Origin: Cotesia glomerata
Lineage: Eukaryota > Arthropoda > Insecta > Hymenoptera > Braconidae
Assembly: GCF_020080835.1 (NCBI RefSeq)
Contig: NC_058160.1
Location: 7,381,515-7,445,514, forward strand
Length of the DNA stretch: 64,000 nucleotides
Reading direction: 5' to 3'
Numbering within the stretch: position 1 is the first letter of the stretch; every line of letters begins with the position of its first letter. The notes beneath the pieces were generated by a model, which saw nothing but the letters and a program-made list of their open reading frames with translations, searched no databases and was not told where the DNA came from. Positions 51,547 to 63,665 of this stretch are shown here, in pieces. The translations under genes and the position numbers were made by a program.

Positions 51547-52596
51547 CTGAAACACAAAAATGATTAAAAGTCATTATTAATAATAAGCCTTCTTTGTAAA
51601 ATTATATTTTTGGTTTTTAATGTAATTATAGTTAATAAAATAAAAGTCATTCAAAGTAAAAATTAAATATTTTATTCGAGTTATTTAATTTAATTTTTAA
51701 ATTTGTTCTTGATAACGAGCATTATAGTATATATATCAATACAAATATTACGTTTAAATTATATGTATCAAATATACGTATATTTGATTAATAAACTATC
51801 ATCATCAGGAAGAAAGGTGAAATAGTTATTTTTTATCTACACTGATAAAGTAGTTATGAGGGATTTTGATAGGTTTGAATCGACGCTACAAACTTAGTAT
51901 TATGACACATTGTTGTCAACTCAAGTTTATAATAGTAAAATCTATAAATTCCCCACTTAATACATAACGAATCAATTTTAACTTTTTTGTAATGCTAATT
52001 CAAAAAGTTCGGAAGGATAAATTGCAATACCAGGTCGAAAAATTCATACCTACCAGTCTTTTTCTAGATTTTTCTGATTTATGATTAATTTTCCTAATTA
52101 TTGAGGAGCCAAAACGAGTAATAATGTCAGAAATTGCAAAAACAGATTGAAATAATCTTAACCATAGTTTTTTTTTTTAGGTTTTTTTTTTGTTCTTTAT
52201 GAATTTTTTTAACTTATGATGCCTCTCAAAACAGTATTCATGCTGTCCACAGCAATATTACACAATATAAAAAAAATTTTCTTGAATCAAAAAAATTTTT
52301 CGGAAGACCTAAACTGTTTTAAAGCAAGAAAAAATTTGTTAAGACAAGTTGGCACGCATGCTTTATTGATATTCCATTTTATGCACAAGAAGTACATCAC
52401 GAAATTTTTTTTTGAATTTTTTTCCAATAAAACTTTTTGTTGAATTCAAATTTTTTAAAGATCTTAATTCATTATTTTTTGTAAAGATTACGATTTTTAT
52501 TACTCTCAATTTTGAACGTGTACTTAGTGGCATATTTTGCAGTGAAACTGTTTTTTGTCTAATCACTATACTTAGACTTTCTCGACATCTACATTA

Positions 52597-52945
52597 GGGT
52601 GCGTCAAAATTTAATCTTCGAAGGCAACCTTTTAAAATTGGAATTTTGAGTATCGCTTTTAACAGGAGCTGTATTTGGGCATTTCCAAATATATTTTGGT
52701 GTGTCACGATTTATTTGATATTCACAGAATTTTTTAACAAGAGCTTCGTTTGGCCAAATTTTGAATTTTTTAATTCCAGAAAAAATGCTCAAACAAAACT
52801 CCTGTTAAAAAATTATGTGAAGATCAAATAAATTCTGACACATCAAAATATCTCAGGAAATGCCCAAACCTAACTCATGCTAAAAGCGAAACTCAAAATT
52901 CAAATTTTAAAAGGTTGCTTTTAGAGATTAAATTTTGATGCACCG
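52597..52945. repeat. TA-flanked foldback MITE, copy 2
   Basis: GGGTGCGTCAAAATTTAATC to GATTAAATTTTGATGCACCG, TA on both sides; the same family as 23848-24187. Confidence 0.8.
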
Positions 52946-52950
52946 TAATC

Positions 52951-53105
52951 TACATAGCTTTTATTGCTATTTGAAATGATATTTTTTTCTATGTAATTAT
53001 TGAATTGTAACGTTCAAATAGTAAATAAACTTCATCATTTGTTAATCGATTACTACTTATTACAAATACACAATGATTTATTATAGTTCAGTTTTTTTTC
53101 GTGTA
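52951..53105. repeat. Dispersed repeat (pair of 11341-11535)
   Basis: Shares ordered stretches (ATTGTAACGTTCAAATAGTAAAT and TTACTACTTATTACAAAT types) with 11341-11535; it abuts the previous MITE. Confidence 0.45.
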
Positions 53106-54949
53106 CATAAATAATACATTTATCGATAGTGTTGCAGCACTTCTCGACCAACATTTGGAAAAAAATATGCACTTGAAAATATTACATGCTGGTTGGGATA
53201 ATAATAAGATTAAGTACGTACGTACGTCACATAATTTATGACTGCAGACAAATCGGCGACAAAAATTTTTAAAGTTTTTCAATGACTGGTTACAATTTTT
53301 TTTTGAAAAGTCGAACAGTTCGATACTTATAATGCCGAAATACATAAATATGGTTCATATTTATCGGTGGAATAATTGTTTTCAACTATTCTCATCACTT
53401 TTCAGTAACATAATATGGAATTCATCCAAGATTTTAATTTCAACTGTTTACTTGTTAGATATATATGTTTCTTCTCAATTTAGTAGTATTGTTGACAGTG
53501 AAGGTAATTTATATGTAAATTAGCTTTGTATCACAAAAGTATGAACCATGACAGATATGTTCAAGTAAACACATATGTATTCAGATAGTTTTCAAGTGAA
53601 TCTCATTTGTATGTATATATATATATTAGTATACATAGACACATGCTACTGAATAAATACGTACTCATTCTCATTCTCATACATTCATCATATTATGCTT
53701 AAATTCTTATGGATTTAAATCGGATTATACTTCACTTATCATGAATTTTCACATTGTTTTTTAAATAATGTACTTTCGAGAGAAAGAAAAATTATCACCC
53801 AGAAAAGGAATTTTTGGTTCAAGAACTCGTTGAAGTGAACCATTTAAATTTATCAATTTTTTAATGAAAGCAGAAAAAATTTATAGAGTCCATTGTTTTT
53901 CATTTTTCTTATTTAACGTCAAGTTGTTAGTATATAAAACTACTTTTTATGTTTTGTTGGAATTATATAATTGTATAACTTGAAGAAGATATTTCTGACC
54001 CGGCTATTTCATTTCATCTTGCATTAAAAGTTTTCTTTATTTTTCACAAGTTTTTTTAGTTGATTAATTATATTATGAAAAGTTATTCCTTCTTTTAAAA
54101 CAAGTGAATAAATACATTCTCTCATACTATTTCTCGACAGTTTTTTTGTCATTTACCTACGGAACGTTTCCAAACCTTTTATGATCTGTATTTACTGCTG
54201 TTAATCAATAGGTTGAAATAAAAGTTTGATTTTGATTATTTGAATGATGAGACCGTTGAAAATTTATTTATACTAAAAATTACAATATTGACATCTTAGT
54301 CTACGAGAAGACTTATTTTTTTTTTATCTTGAAAATATATTATTATAAAATTTACTTTCAAATGAACATAAATTAGTTGATTGACATTAATAATAAAATC
54401 TTTTTCCGGCAGAATTTATTTCTTACTTTTTTTGTATAGGAACAATATTACTTCACTGGCATTGTAAATTCTACAATTTTAATATATTAGTATTTACTCC
54501 GTTTGCTTGTTAATGTTAACTTAAATTTTTTTCTAATTTAAAAAAAATAGAAAAAAAGGTACTCAATACCAAGTTATTAATAATTTTTTTTTTTGAAAAA
54601 TGAAAAAAAAATTACTTGTGTGAATTTAGTTAGGAAAAATTAAATTTTGAACTCAAGTAGTACTACTTGGTATTCTAAAGATACTTTCAAGGAAATGAAA
54701 AATGACCGTCTTTAGAGAGGATCTTAGTGTAACTTCTTTTTTTTTCATTTTGGATAATTTATTGAAAGTAATGTAACCTGTTAACAAAATAGTAGTTTCA
54801 AAATATCTTTATCTGAAAATAAAAAAATTAATGACGAAAGAAACTTTCTTGAAATTTCGACCAGAATTTCTTCAAAACACTTGTTTATCAGAATTCATTT
54901 TTATTATAATTTACTTGTTTTTCTATGTACGCCTAAATACATTTTTTTA

Positions 54950-55130
54950 ACTTCCCGCTAAGAAAATTGAAAATCGGGAAGTTATTGGTTTTACCTCGTT
55001 TCGAAGCAATGACTTCCAAATTTTCGAACTATTGTGAAAAGGACAGGAATTCGGATCCCATTTTGAGCATCTGTAAATTGAGTTTGATCTTAAAATCATG
55101 CCGAACTGACCGAAACGAGTAAGATCCATA
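54950..55130 (+). repeat. AACTTCCCG...CGGGAAGTT repeat, left copy
   Basis: Starts with a hairpin AACTTCCCGCTAAGAAAATT...CGGGAAGTT, then ATTGGTTTTACCTCG. The first 60 or so bases recur inverted at 62275-62334. Confidence 0.55.
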
Positions 55131-55213
55131 TTTTTAAAAATAAAATTCTTAACGATTAGTCTGAATTTTAATTGATTTTATATTTACTTGATATAATATT
55201 TTCCGACTCTAGA

Positions 55214-55433
55214 GTTGTGACAAATGCTCGTTTTTATGAAAAAGACGGCATTATCAGCTTTCAAGTTGAATGTGGTATTTTAATAGACGGCGAAATAGAT
55301 CCGGACAGCCTTAGTGGATTCAAGATGATCGAAGATTCACAAGAGAAAATCACCCGAACTTTGTTGTGCTTAATGCAACATGATCATTCAATCTTGATGA
55401 TATTGTACTGCCCAACGGTGAATTGCTTACAAG
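55214..55433 (+). CDS. Orphan exon-like segment, unknown protein
   Basis: An open frame (GTTGTGACAAATGCTCG onward) of about 73 codons with near-even base use, unlike the AT-rich surroundings. A good acceptor precedes it (TTTTCCGACTCTAG) and a possible donor follows (GTTAAG). The translation contains VVTNARFYEKDGIISFQVE, GEIDPDSLSGFKMIEDSQEK and LMQHDHSI. This 'VVTNARF...IDPDSL' layout reminds me of an uncharacterised insect secreted-protein domain, but I cannot name it. A LINE is inserted 7 bases after the donor. It may be a live exon of a gene whose other exons lie elsewhere, or a gene relic. Confidence 0.45.
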
Positions 55434-55440
55434 AGTTAAG

Positions 55441-58140
55441 TTTTTTTTTTTATTTTATTAATTATTGAATGACTGTGGGACAAAGTCCCCTAACAGCCAG
55501 AAGGAATACATAATTTAGTATAAATACAGAGAGTGATATATTCGAGTAGTACATATAAATTTTTAGTAAGAAAAAAATAATATAATTTTATAGGATTAGT
55601 ATAATAAAGTAGGAACAATAATATAAATTAGTAGGAACAATATAAATTTTCTAAATAACAACAACAAAGTCTCTCCGACGTCCTCTGTAGGTTATAAGGT
55701 TTTTATAGTTAAATTTTTTATGAGAAATTGTCAAATTAACTTTCACTTCAATATCACTAGGTTAATTAGCTAACTTAAGGTTCTGGAGACTTCATTTTGC
55801 TCTATTGCCAGCAAGTAATTATAATACTTGGTTTTAAAGTCTTCTAGGGTTGCTGCAGTAGTTATCGACGATGGTAATGAGTTCCAAAAGAATGATCCAA
55901 GGATTAGAAACGATTTTTGATAGGTTGTCGTATGAGGAATTGGTGCCATCAGTGTGTCAGTTCTACCAGTGTCACGATGCCTAGCAATATTATGGTTTAG
56001 TCTAATGTGCTTTCTCAACAAAGTATTCTTATTCAGCATTAATATACCATAATAAGTGCATTTTAGCAGGTATAGGCGGCGATTCGATGATGAGAGTCAG
56101 CCCACTTGTAGCCGAAGACTATTTATATGATTACCAAGTCTTCTGCGTAACACAAATCTCGCACAATTGTTTAGTGCGACGGTTAATTTCTTTTCCAAGC
56201 CTAGATTCAGATTTGTGAGTGCTATCGTACAATAGTCAAATATCGGTAAAACCAAGCTAACGACGAGTTGTCTCTTTAAAGCAACACCCACTTCATTAGT
56301 TGACTGACGAAGACGATAGAGTGTTCTTGAGGACGAGTTGCACACTTTAGTCACTTAATTGACCCATGAAAGCGTGGGATCAAGCATCACACCAAGATAT
56401 TTAAAACTGTCAACATATTCAATGTCTTCACCATTCACTGAGAGTTTAGGTAGGGTCCAAACATCAATGGAGTTGACATTAAAGGCACTGCCGAAGATCA
56501 TTGCTTTGGTTTTTACCGCGTTCAATTTGAGTTTATTTTGCCAACACCATCCCTCAATCGAAGCTAGGTCCTCGTTTACTTTGACTATCGTATCAGCTAG
56601 ATCGCATACTTTGCAGGTAAGGTAGATGGCTCCATCATCAGCGAAGAGCAGGTAGTTGCAGTAATATAGACAACTTGGAAGATTATTGATGAATAAAGAG
56701 AACAGCAGCGGTCCTAGGACACTGCCTTGGGGAACACCAATTGTGGACTCCTGCCATGAGGATAAATTTTCCCCATCCCTAACTGGATGTTTCCTTTCAG
56801 ACAGATACGAGTACATCCATCTGATAACTTTCATATCAGCGCCTTGCTTGTATAGTTTAATTAATAGCAACGAATGATCTACAGAGTCAAAGGCTTTACT
56901 AAGATCAAGAAAAACGGCTATGGTGATCATTTGTACATCGATTGCTGCACGGACATCATCAGCGAACCTTACTACTGCTGTCTGAGTACCCATACCTGAC
57001 CTAAATCCAGTTTGCTGTGGATCTAAAATATTATAGTCATTGAGATAACCAACGATTTGATCAAGCGAAACACGCTAACAGGCTTTGGACATGACACACA
57101 AGATCGAGATCGGCTGCATGTCAGATAGCATTTTAGGATTACGAACTTTGGGTATCGGTGTAATCAATGAAGATCGCCACAACGTTGGAAATAAACCGCT
57201 GTCTAATGATGAATTCACTAAGTCCGTAATAAGCGGTGCTGGTAGGTCCTTAAACGTTTTCAGGACTATCCCAGAGATTCCATCCACACCTGACGCATGC
57301 GAATTGCCCACTGCAAGGTGCTTAATGACATCATTAACATTGACACGAGTGAAAGTGAAACGCGTATGGGTCCGTAAGTAACTTAGCGAGTCGATAACCT
57401 CGTCAAAAGATGGGAGCTTTCTTCCTTCGATAATTGTGGCGTAGTAATTGTTTAGGTCCTCAACTTTTAATTTTAGTTTATCGCGCGATTTTTTAGATGC
57501 TACTGTAAGCCCTAACCGATCCATTTCCTTCCAAAAATCCTTGGTTTGACCCGTTCGACTGAAGATAGACTGGAGGTAATTTACCTGTTCATTTTTCCAT
57601 AATTTTTGCGCTCGGCGACGTAAGTCTAAATAATTCTGCCAAGCTTGGGGATGACCATTTCTTTTATGTCGTCTGTAGCATCTATCTCGTTCCTTTCAAA
57701 CATCGCGCAATTCTTGTGTAATCCAAGGAGCTGGTCGGTATTTGGCAACAAACTGATCGGTATTAAGTTTCTGAAGACATGAATCCAGTGATTCCAGAGT
57801 ACCACCAAATTCCTCTTCAATTTCCTGACTTTTTTGGGCAATGAGTTCAGCTGCCATAGTTAAATCGGCTTCCTTCCAAGATAGGCATTTTATAAGACGT
57901 TTCGCAGGTTTTGGATGTTTATATTTAAGGCAAAAATATAATGTCGTGAGATGACAGGAACGGCTGACCTGATTGACCCCACGATTCGAGTGCAGACATT
58001 TGACTTACTGCGCGTTTGAGGTAGTCGATAATAATTTCATAACGTTCGTAGTTCAGAGAAGCAAAGTTCATAATTACTATAACAGAACTACTATTGGCGA
58101 GTTTAAGTTGTATTCAGCCGATATCATTTAAACAGCAAGG
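55441..58140 (-). mobile_element. Decayed non-LTR retrotransposon (LINE)
   Basis: The minus strand codes, in order, for an endonuclease-end remnant (about 58080-57900), a linker (KYRPAPWITQELRDV), reverse transcriptase and a C-terminal region. RT motifs seen are FLDLSKAFDSVDH, GVPQGSVLGPLLFSLFINNL and LLFADDGAIYL (FADD catalytic box), followed by FKYLGVMLDP and SFFWNSLPSSI. From about 57860 to the final stop at 55770 one frame is kept, broken only by in-frame stops at 57696, 57075, 56355 and 56097. The 3' end runs into an A-rich tail. An 8-base direct repeat TAAGTTTT flanks it (55437-55444, 58141-58148), a likely target duplication. It is 5'-truncated. The clade is probably Jockey/CR1-like. 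Confidence 0.88.
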
Positions 58141-58416
58141 TAAGTTTTACTATTTTTATTTTAAATCAGAAATTTTTTGAATATTTGCTATAAGTTTGTT
58201 TCATCTCTGTACCCATGTAAAAAAAATTCTGATTCAAAATGAATTTAAGATTGAAATTCATATTTTGACACAAATATGAATTAGTTTTGAGATCAATCCA
58301 AATTCAAAATTGATTTGTAGATAGAAATTAGCACGCCTGTAGAACTTTCGAACCTGCTTCAGAATTTTAATAAAGACTTAAGAATATTTTATTTATAAAA
58401 TTTATCCTAAATATTC

Positions 58417-58710
58417 TTAAGGAGGTACTGTGCAAAATCACTTTTTTTACAATATTCTTCAATTATTGAATATGCGTACTTTTGATACGTGTCTTTTATA
58501 CGAATAAATTTTTTTTTAATAGTCCTTGCGGTGCTAATTTTCGAAATATTAGCAATTAAATGTCGTACATCTAACGTGTATTTCCTATCCTGACCGTAGT
58601 AGAGTGAACATTTTATTGAATAACTATCATTCTTTTCCTATGATTTTTTTGAAAAACTAAGAATATTCAATTGAAGTTATAACAAGTATTTTTTATCAAA
58701 AATAACACAA
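58417..58710. repeat. Dispersed repeat starting TTAAGGAGGTA, copy 2
   Basis: Close match of 24200-24490 in the same orientation, from TTAAGGAGGTACTGTGCAAA to the TTTTTTATCAAAAATAACA stretch. Confidence 0.7.
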
Positions 58711-59261
58711 ACGAACGATATTCATTTTTTTACAAGAAATGTTTGAAGTTAGTGACTTTTGATATTTTACGTGAGTGGAAGTAAATGAGCGATAGTCTGT
58801 AAAGAGAGGCAGCACTAGTGCGTGAGAAAGAAACCAATAGCCATAACCTATTGGTGACTTTTTCTTGCCGCAATAATTCCTTAATTTAAGTTCTGTGTTG
58901 ATCAAGGTTCTTAAACTAAACGTTCTAAATAGCTTTTTAACTTTTATTAACGTTTACTTCGAATGAGATATCACTTAGATAGTTCTAAATACGTGTAAAT
59001 CTGGGTAACAATTCAAAACTGATTAATTATGTTCCTGTAACAGTGATAAATCTTAAAAAACAGCATTACCCAAACATAGTTGTGTTTGTTTGAAAAAAGC
59101 AAGATATAATAAATTTATTCTATTTAAAATTTTGAGTGATTTAGATGTTAGTTTTAAATAATAGTATCGGTAATATCATATTGAAAACTTTATTACACAA
59201 ATAATGTAAAATCAAAAATGAAATTCTTAATTCTTTGTTATCACAATAAATATCTAATAAT

Positions 59262-60741
59262 GGGGCACTCCCTAGTGACTGGTGGGACATTTGACTCTGG
59301 AATTCCATCAATTATAAGCTACAATTATGTGACTGAAACGTATACTATAGTAAAATGTATCTTATAATATAGAAGAATAACTAATTAACAACATCCCTTT
59401 GTCAAAAACCTCAATTACTTTTTAAGTTTCTCGTAATTATCGTTTGACTGAGTGTGACTGGTGGGACATCGAGAAATCCTTCTCTCTTACCGCAGTATAC
59501 TTAAAGTCGAATTTCAGTTCGACCACTAAACTTTTAAAAAATATTTCCTTCTCAATACAAAATTTATCCTACAAACATTCAATATTATAAAGAACTAGAC
59601 TGATTATCTACGTAGAAACAATTGAAAAGATTGTTTTTTATTATTGTTTATATATTTAATTAAAAATTATTTAGGATAATTAAAAAAAAAATAATTACAA
59701 AACACAAATAAAGGATTTAGCATGCTGACAACACACGTTCTTGATAAACTTAGGTGTTAATTAATAACGAACATAAAAAAATTTGTTCCTAAAACTATAA
59801 TAATAAATATGTTAGATAATAACAAACACAAAGTTAATTTGCTCTTAAAATTCGTCCGTTTTTTATCCTGTTTTCGTCGGGTTATGAATCTTAGGAGAAT
59901 AGTAAATATGTATAGACTCAGAAAAATATACAAGAAATAAAGTGAGGATAGGAGAAGATTCATAAATAAGGATGACATGCAAAATTGTGAAGCATTCCAC
60001 ATTTTTAAAATTAAATAATGTTGTGAAGCGGGAAAGAATAAGAGTTACGGCAAGTATTACGTGAAGCGTTCCACATTCGCACGTAACAGGATAATTGGGA
60101 GGGTAGCTTGCGAGAAAATTCGGCGAGAAAAATAAAGCTGTAAATTTCAGTACTTTAACTAAATTTTATCATGCATTGACTAGAAGCCAGTGTTCACATG
60201 TGACTGGTGGGACATATTTTAAATGATCTTCAAAACTATATTTTGGATTTTTTGACAATTATCAGAAGTTTAAATCATTTTTAACATGTTTATTGTTACT
60301 TCTACAAAGAAAAAAAATTGAACAATTCAGATTTGAGGTTGGGAAAACCACTTTTCTATCTTTTTGCGTGACTGGTGGGACATGTGATGAGCTTATGTTC
60401 AAATACGAATTATACAAAAACTAACGTATCTTTTCGTTTTAATCAAACATAATTATTTTCTTTATTTAATTATTCTTCTTAAATACAATGAATCACTAGC
60501 TGGAATTGATAAGATGATTTAAAAAACGTGTTACCGACTTAAACAGCATTTGGCCCGGATACCAGTTAGTACGACTGAAAAGTTACTAGGAATAGAAAAA
60601 TCGATTTTCTTATTGATTAAAAAAAATTTCATTTACAAATTCGTAAAATATAGACTTTTAATAATAAATTAAGACTAAATTAGAATTAACTAGAGAAATT
60701 TTAAAATCTTAGTCATTTTCCCATTTCGCATGGAATGCCCC
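59262..60741. mobile_element. 1.5 kb TAAT-flanked element with four motif copies
   Basis: GGGGCACTCC at the left and GGAATGCCCC at the right form short TIRs, flanked by TAAT on both sides (59258-59261, 60742-60745). Inside, the 15-mer TGACTGGTGGGACAT occurs four times in one orientation (59276, 59455, 60201, 60369). No transposase was seen. The longest internal frame (59757-60002, minus) is hydrophobic and unrecognised. Confidence 0.55.
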
Positions 60742-62274
60742 TAATATGTTTTTTTATTTTGAGTATTAATCGGGATTTCACTTCTGTTAAAAAATTTATG
60801 GTGCAAAATAATTTAAATATAAAATAATAATTTTTTTAAACTTTATCAAGCAATAATTTTTATAATATTTACGAAGCAATAAAAGAGTAAAAAATTGAAG
60901 TACTAAAAAAATAAGCTTTCTCGGAAAAAATATGTCCGGGTTTTTTTTTCTTTTTCCAACTCTATAAATCTATCTAACTTTTTTACTGTACTTATGCTTT
61001 CTTTATTTTCTTTCTTTACAAATAAATTATTGTCTATCTGTTCAATAAAAGTCAAAATTTATTAATTGATTACTGATTGTTAATAGGTGTATAATCAAAT
61101 GATCCTAAATAAAAAAGGTGTTTTTTATTCGAATATTTTTAAATTTTTATGCAAAATGTGTATTCACCGTCGAACAAATTTTATTGTCCGGCTCCGTAGG
61201 AATTACATCAACATAAATACTTTATTCACCATTATATAAGAATAGAAGCCGGGTCGGGAATCGTCACGGATTTATACACGGTTCCTCAACTCTTACCACC
61301 AATTTTAAAAGATTCTTTGTTCAGTTTGACAATAAACCATTGTTATAGCAGTTCGTATTCATGGCCATATGATTACTTCGCTATATTAATAAATTCAAAG
61401 TAATTGAGGCATGGTTTCGAATTTTGCTCGTCAAAAAACATAGTTCTTTTTGCGTTCTCGTATATGCTCTAATCTTCTTCATATATACATTGTACATGAT
61501 CTTTATTAATGTGGAATACTATTATATTATTTAGAATTGACATAGAGAAATTTTTTACATTTCATAGTGATACATATAATAACTTCATCAAAAAATATCT
61601 AACCGTAAAAAAAGAAAAATTTTGAGTATTTTAAAGATTAAAAAATTGCAACTGTAATTGGAAAGTTTAAAAGTTTTATCGTTCGAACAAAAACATCCTT
61701 GAAAGATTTATAATTTTTAATCTTTGAAAATTGGATGTGACCTCTTAATTGAAAACAAGAAAGAAAAAAAAAATCAAAATCGTTTTTGTGCACTAAGTCA
61801 ATTTTATCCATTTTTCGTTTTTGTATACGGATAACGAAGCTATTTAAAACGGAAACGAGTAGCAGATCAATATTCAGATACTATAATCGTCTGTGGATTA
61901 ATGAAATAATCCAATTATTTCATCGTCAAAAGATAACAATAGTAATTTTTTTTAATTGTACAAATCCTTTTACTAATACCATTAATGAACAGTAACATGA
62001 AACAATTTTATAGCTAAGCAAGCAGAAGTATTCTTTTTTTTAATAATAATTTTTACCAACTCTGAGTAGAAGATAAACAGGCGAAAATGACCTACCAACA
62101 TTAAAATTTATTAATAGTTTCAACATTCAGATGGTAACAATTTCTAGTTTATATTAGTAGAATTAAAGAAGTTTGTTTTAACACAATAAAACCATACATT
62201 CTCGATATTCAGGGAAGCTTCCTAGGACCTTAAAACTTCGAGATCTTATGAAAACTCGATTTTCAAAAAACGGG

Positions 62275-62334
62275 GTGAAACCAATAACTTCCCGATTTTT
62301 TTTAATTTTCAATTTTCTTAGCGGGAAGTTAAAA
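62275..62334 (-). repeat. AACTTCCCG...CGGGAAGTT repeat, right copy
   Basis: The inverse of the first part of 54950-55130, including the hairpin and ATTGGTTTCACC. Beyond this the two copies diverge. Confidence 0.55.
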
Positions 62335-62604
62335 AAGGTTTACGGGCCTTAAATTTTTTTTTTCTATTATTTCACTCAAAAGCTCTTTTAGAAAATTAAA
62401 TTTCCTTCAATTTGACGTAAGTTTTTTTATACAAACACTTTAAATTTTTATGTGTTCCAATCGTTTTATTTTTTGATTGACAAAAACTTTTTTATCTTCT
62501 GCAAAAGTAGTAATTTAAAACCATTCTTGCATCAATATCGTTGATAATATAGTTAAAATTTTGGCTCATTACATTTACTTGAAGCAAATACAAGATACTT
62601 TCAA

Positions 62605-63380
62605 CAGATTACTTGTACTAGAATAAAATATATTGCTGCAGATAGTTTATTCAGAAGCTTGCTCGAGACTTTGCCAGAAGATCACATATCACAAGATACA
62701 CCTCGAGATTCTCCCTGCCGCCTCTTTACGCCACAACCTAAAGAACTATATCATTTGAAGAGGTTCTCATTCGATATTATGGCTTTAAATTATCCATGTG
62801 AAATTGTGAAGTATCATAATCATCCGCTTAGATTTGAAAGACGTATTAGTTCCAACGAAAAAATTTTAACTTACGAAGTAAAATTACATTTAATGTTATT
62901 ATGAGTTTATGACAAGAAAAAAATTAATATCTTAAAATACTATTATTTTCGAATAATATGATTTATAGGTATCAATCTTCCTCTGAAAGATTCTTCAAGT
63001 GCATGATTGAAAAGTGAGAACTTCTAAAACTTTATGCTCTTTTGCCAAAGGAAAAACAGATCGAAGGAAAAACATATAGTTTCTCTTGAATTCCTCGCCT
63101 AAGTCTGGGTCGAGGTCCTCGATCAAGTTTCTGGCGCGATTTAGTGGTCAAATTAACTAGTAGACTAACATGTGTTGTTGAACACCTTACGTCAGAAAAT
63201 TACTTGCTTAATGTTCGCCTGTAAAAAGAACTTTTACCTACTGTTTTTTGTGAAACAATTTTATAGTTTTGTACACAAAAGCTTATTAACTATAATACTC
63301 AAGGGAGTTGACCTGAATTTGTATTTACCGGTACTGCAAATCATTGTTTTTGTTCGCATTTCAGAAAAAGTATGGAGGTT
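62605..63380 (+). pseudogene. Possible Ty3/gypsy pol remnant
   Basis: The frame around 62625-62700 reads YIAADSLFRSLLETLPEDH, which resembles the 'VADALSR' end of the RNase H region of gypsy-type pol. About 450 bases later, LVVKLTSRLTCVVEHL vaguely resembles the end of an integrase. Stops and non-matching DNA lie between. There are no LTRs in view. Weak. Confidence 0.3.
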
Positions 63381-63507
63381 CTGAATTGTGAGGAAAATAA
63401 AACTTCTGAATAATTGTGTATCATAAAAATTAATTATCCATACATGGCTATTTCCAAAATTTAAAGCTCCAGAATAATTAAAATTTATTATTAATTTTAA
63501 ATTATTA

Positions 63508-63665
63508 GGGCTTCACACGAGAGCGAGATTTTTCTCGTCTCGTCTCGTTCTCGTCTCGGAAAAGCGAGAAGAGACGAGACGAGACGTTTTTGAAAATGTT
63601 ATGGGAGATACCGAGACCACAAATAGCGCAACCCGAGAGTCTCGTTCTTGGTCTCGTAAAATTTT
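63508..63665. repeat. CTCGT/ACGAG-rich element, hAT-like end
   Basis: Starts TAGGGCTTCACACGAGAGCG and is packed with TCTCGTCTCGT and its complement GAGACGAGACG, then TCTCGTTCTTGGTCTCG. The left end resembles hAT-type termini; no right end was recognised before the window edge. Confidence 0.45.

Larger units (their letters stand above)
51547..54950. other. Non-coding interval upstream of GPCR exon
   Basis: Probably an intron of the receptor gene. It includes a MITE (52597-52945), a repeat (52951-53105) and fragments with CTTGAATCAA motifs near 52270 and 53810. No exon was recognised. Confidence 0.45.

Noticed and set aside
59757..60002. 81-codon hydrophobic minus frame as a possible missing GPCR exon
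   Set aside because: It has no TM1-like ending with a Gly split codon and donor, and ends in a stop; it sits within a repeat element.
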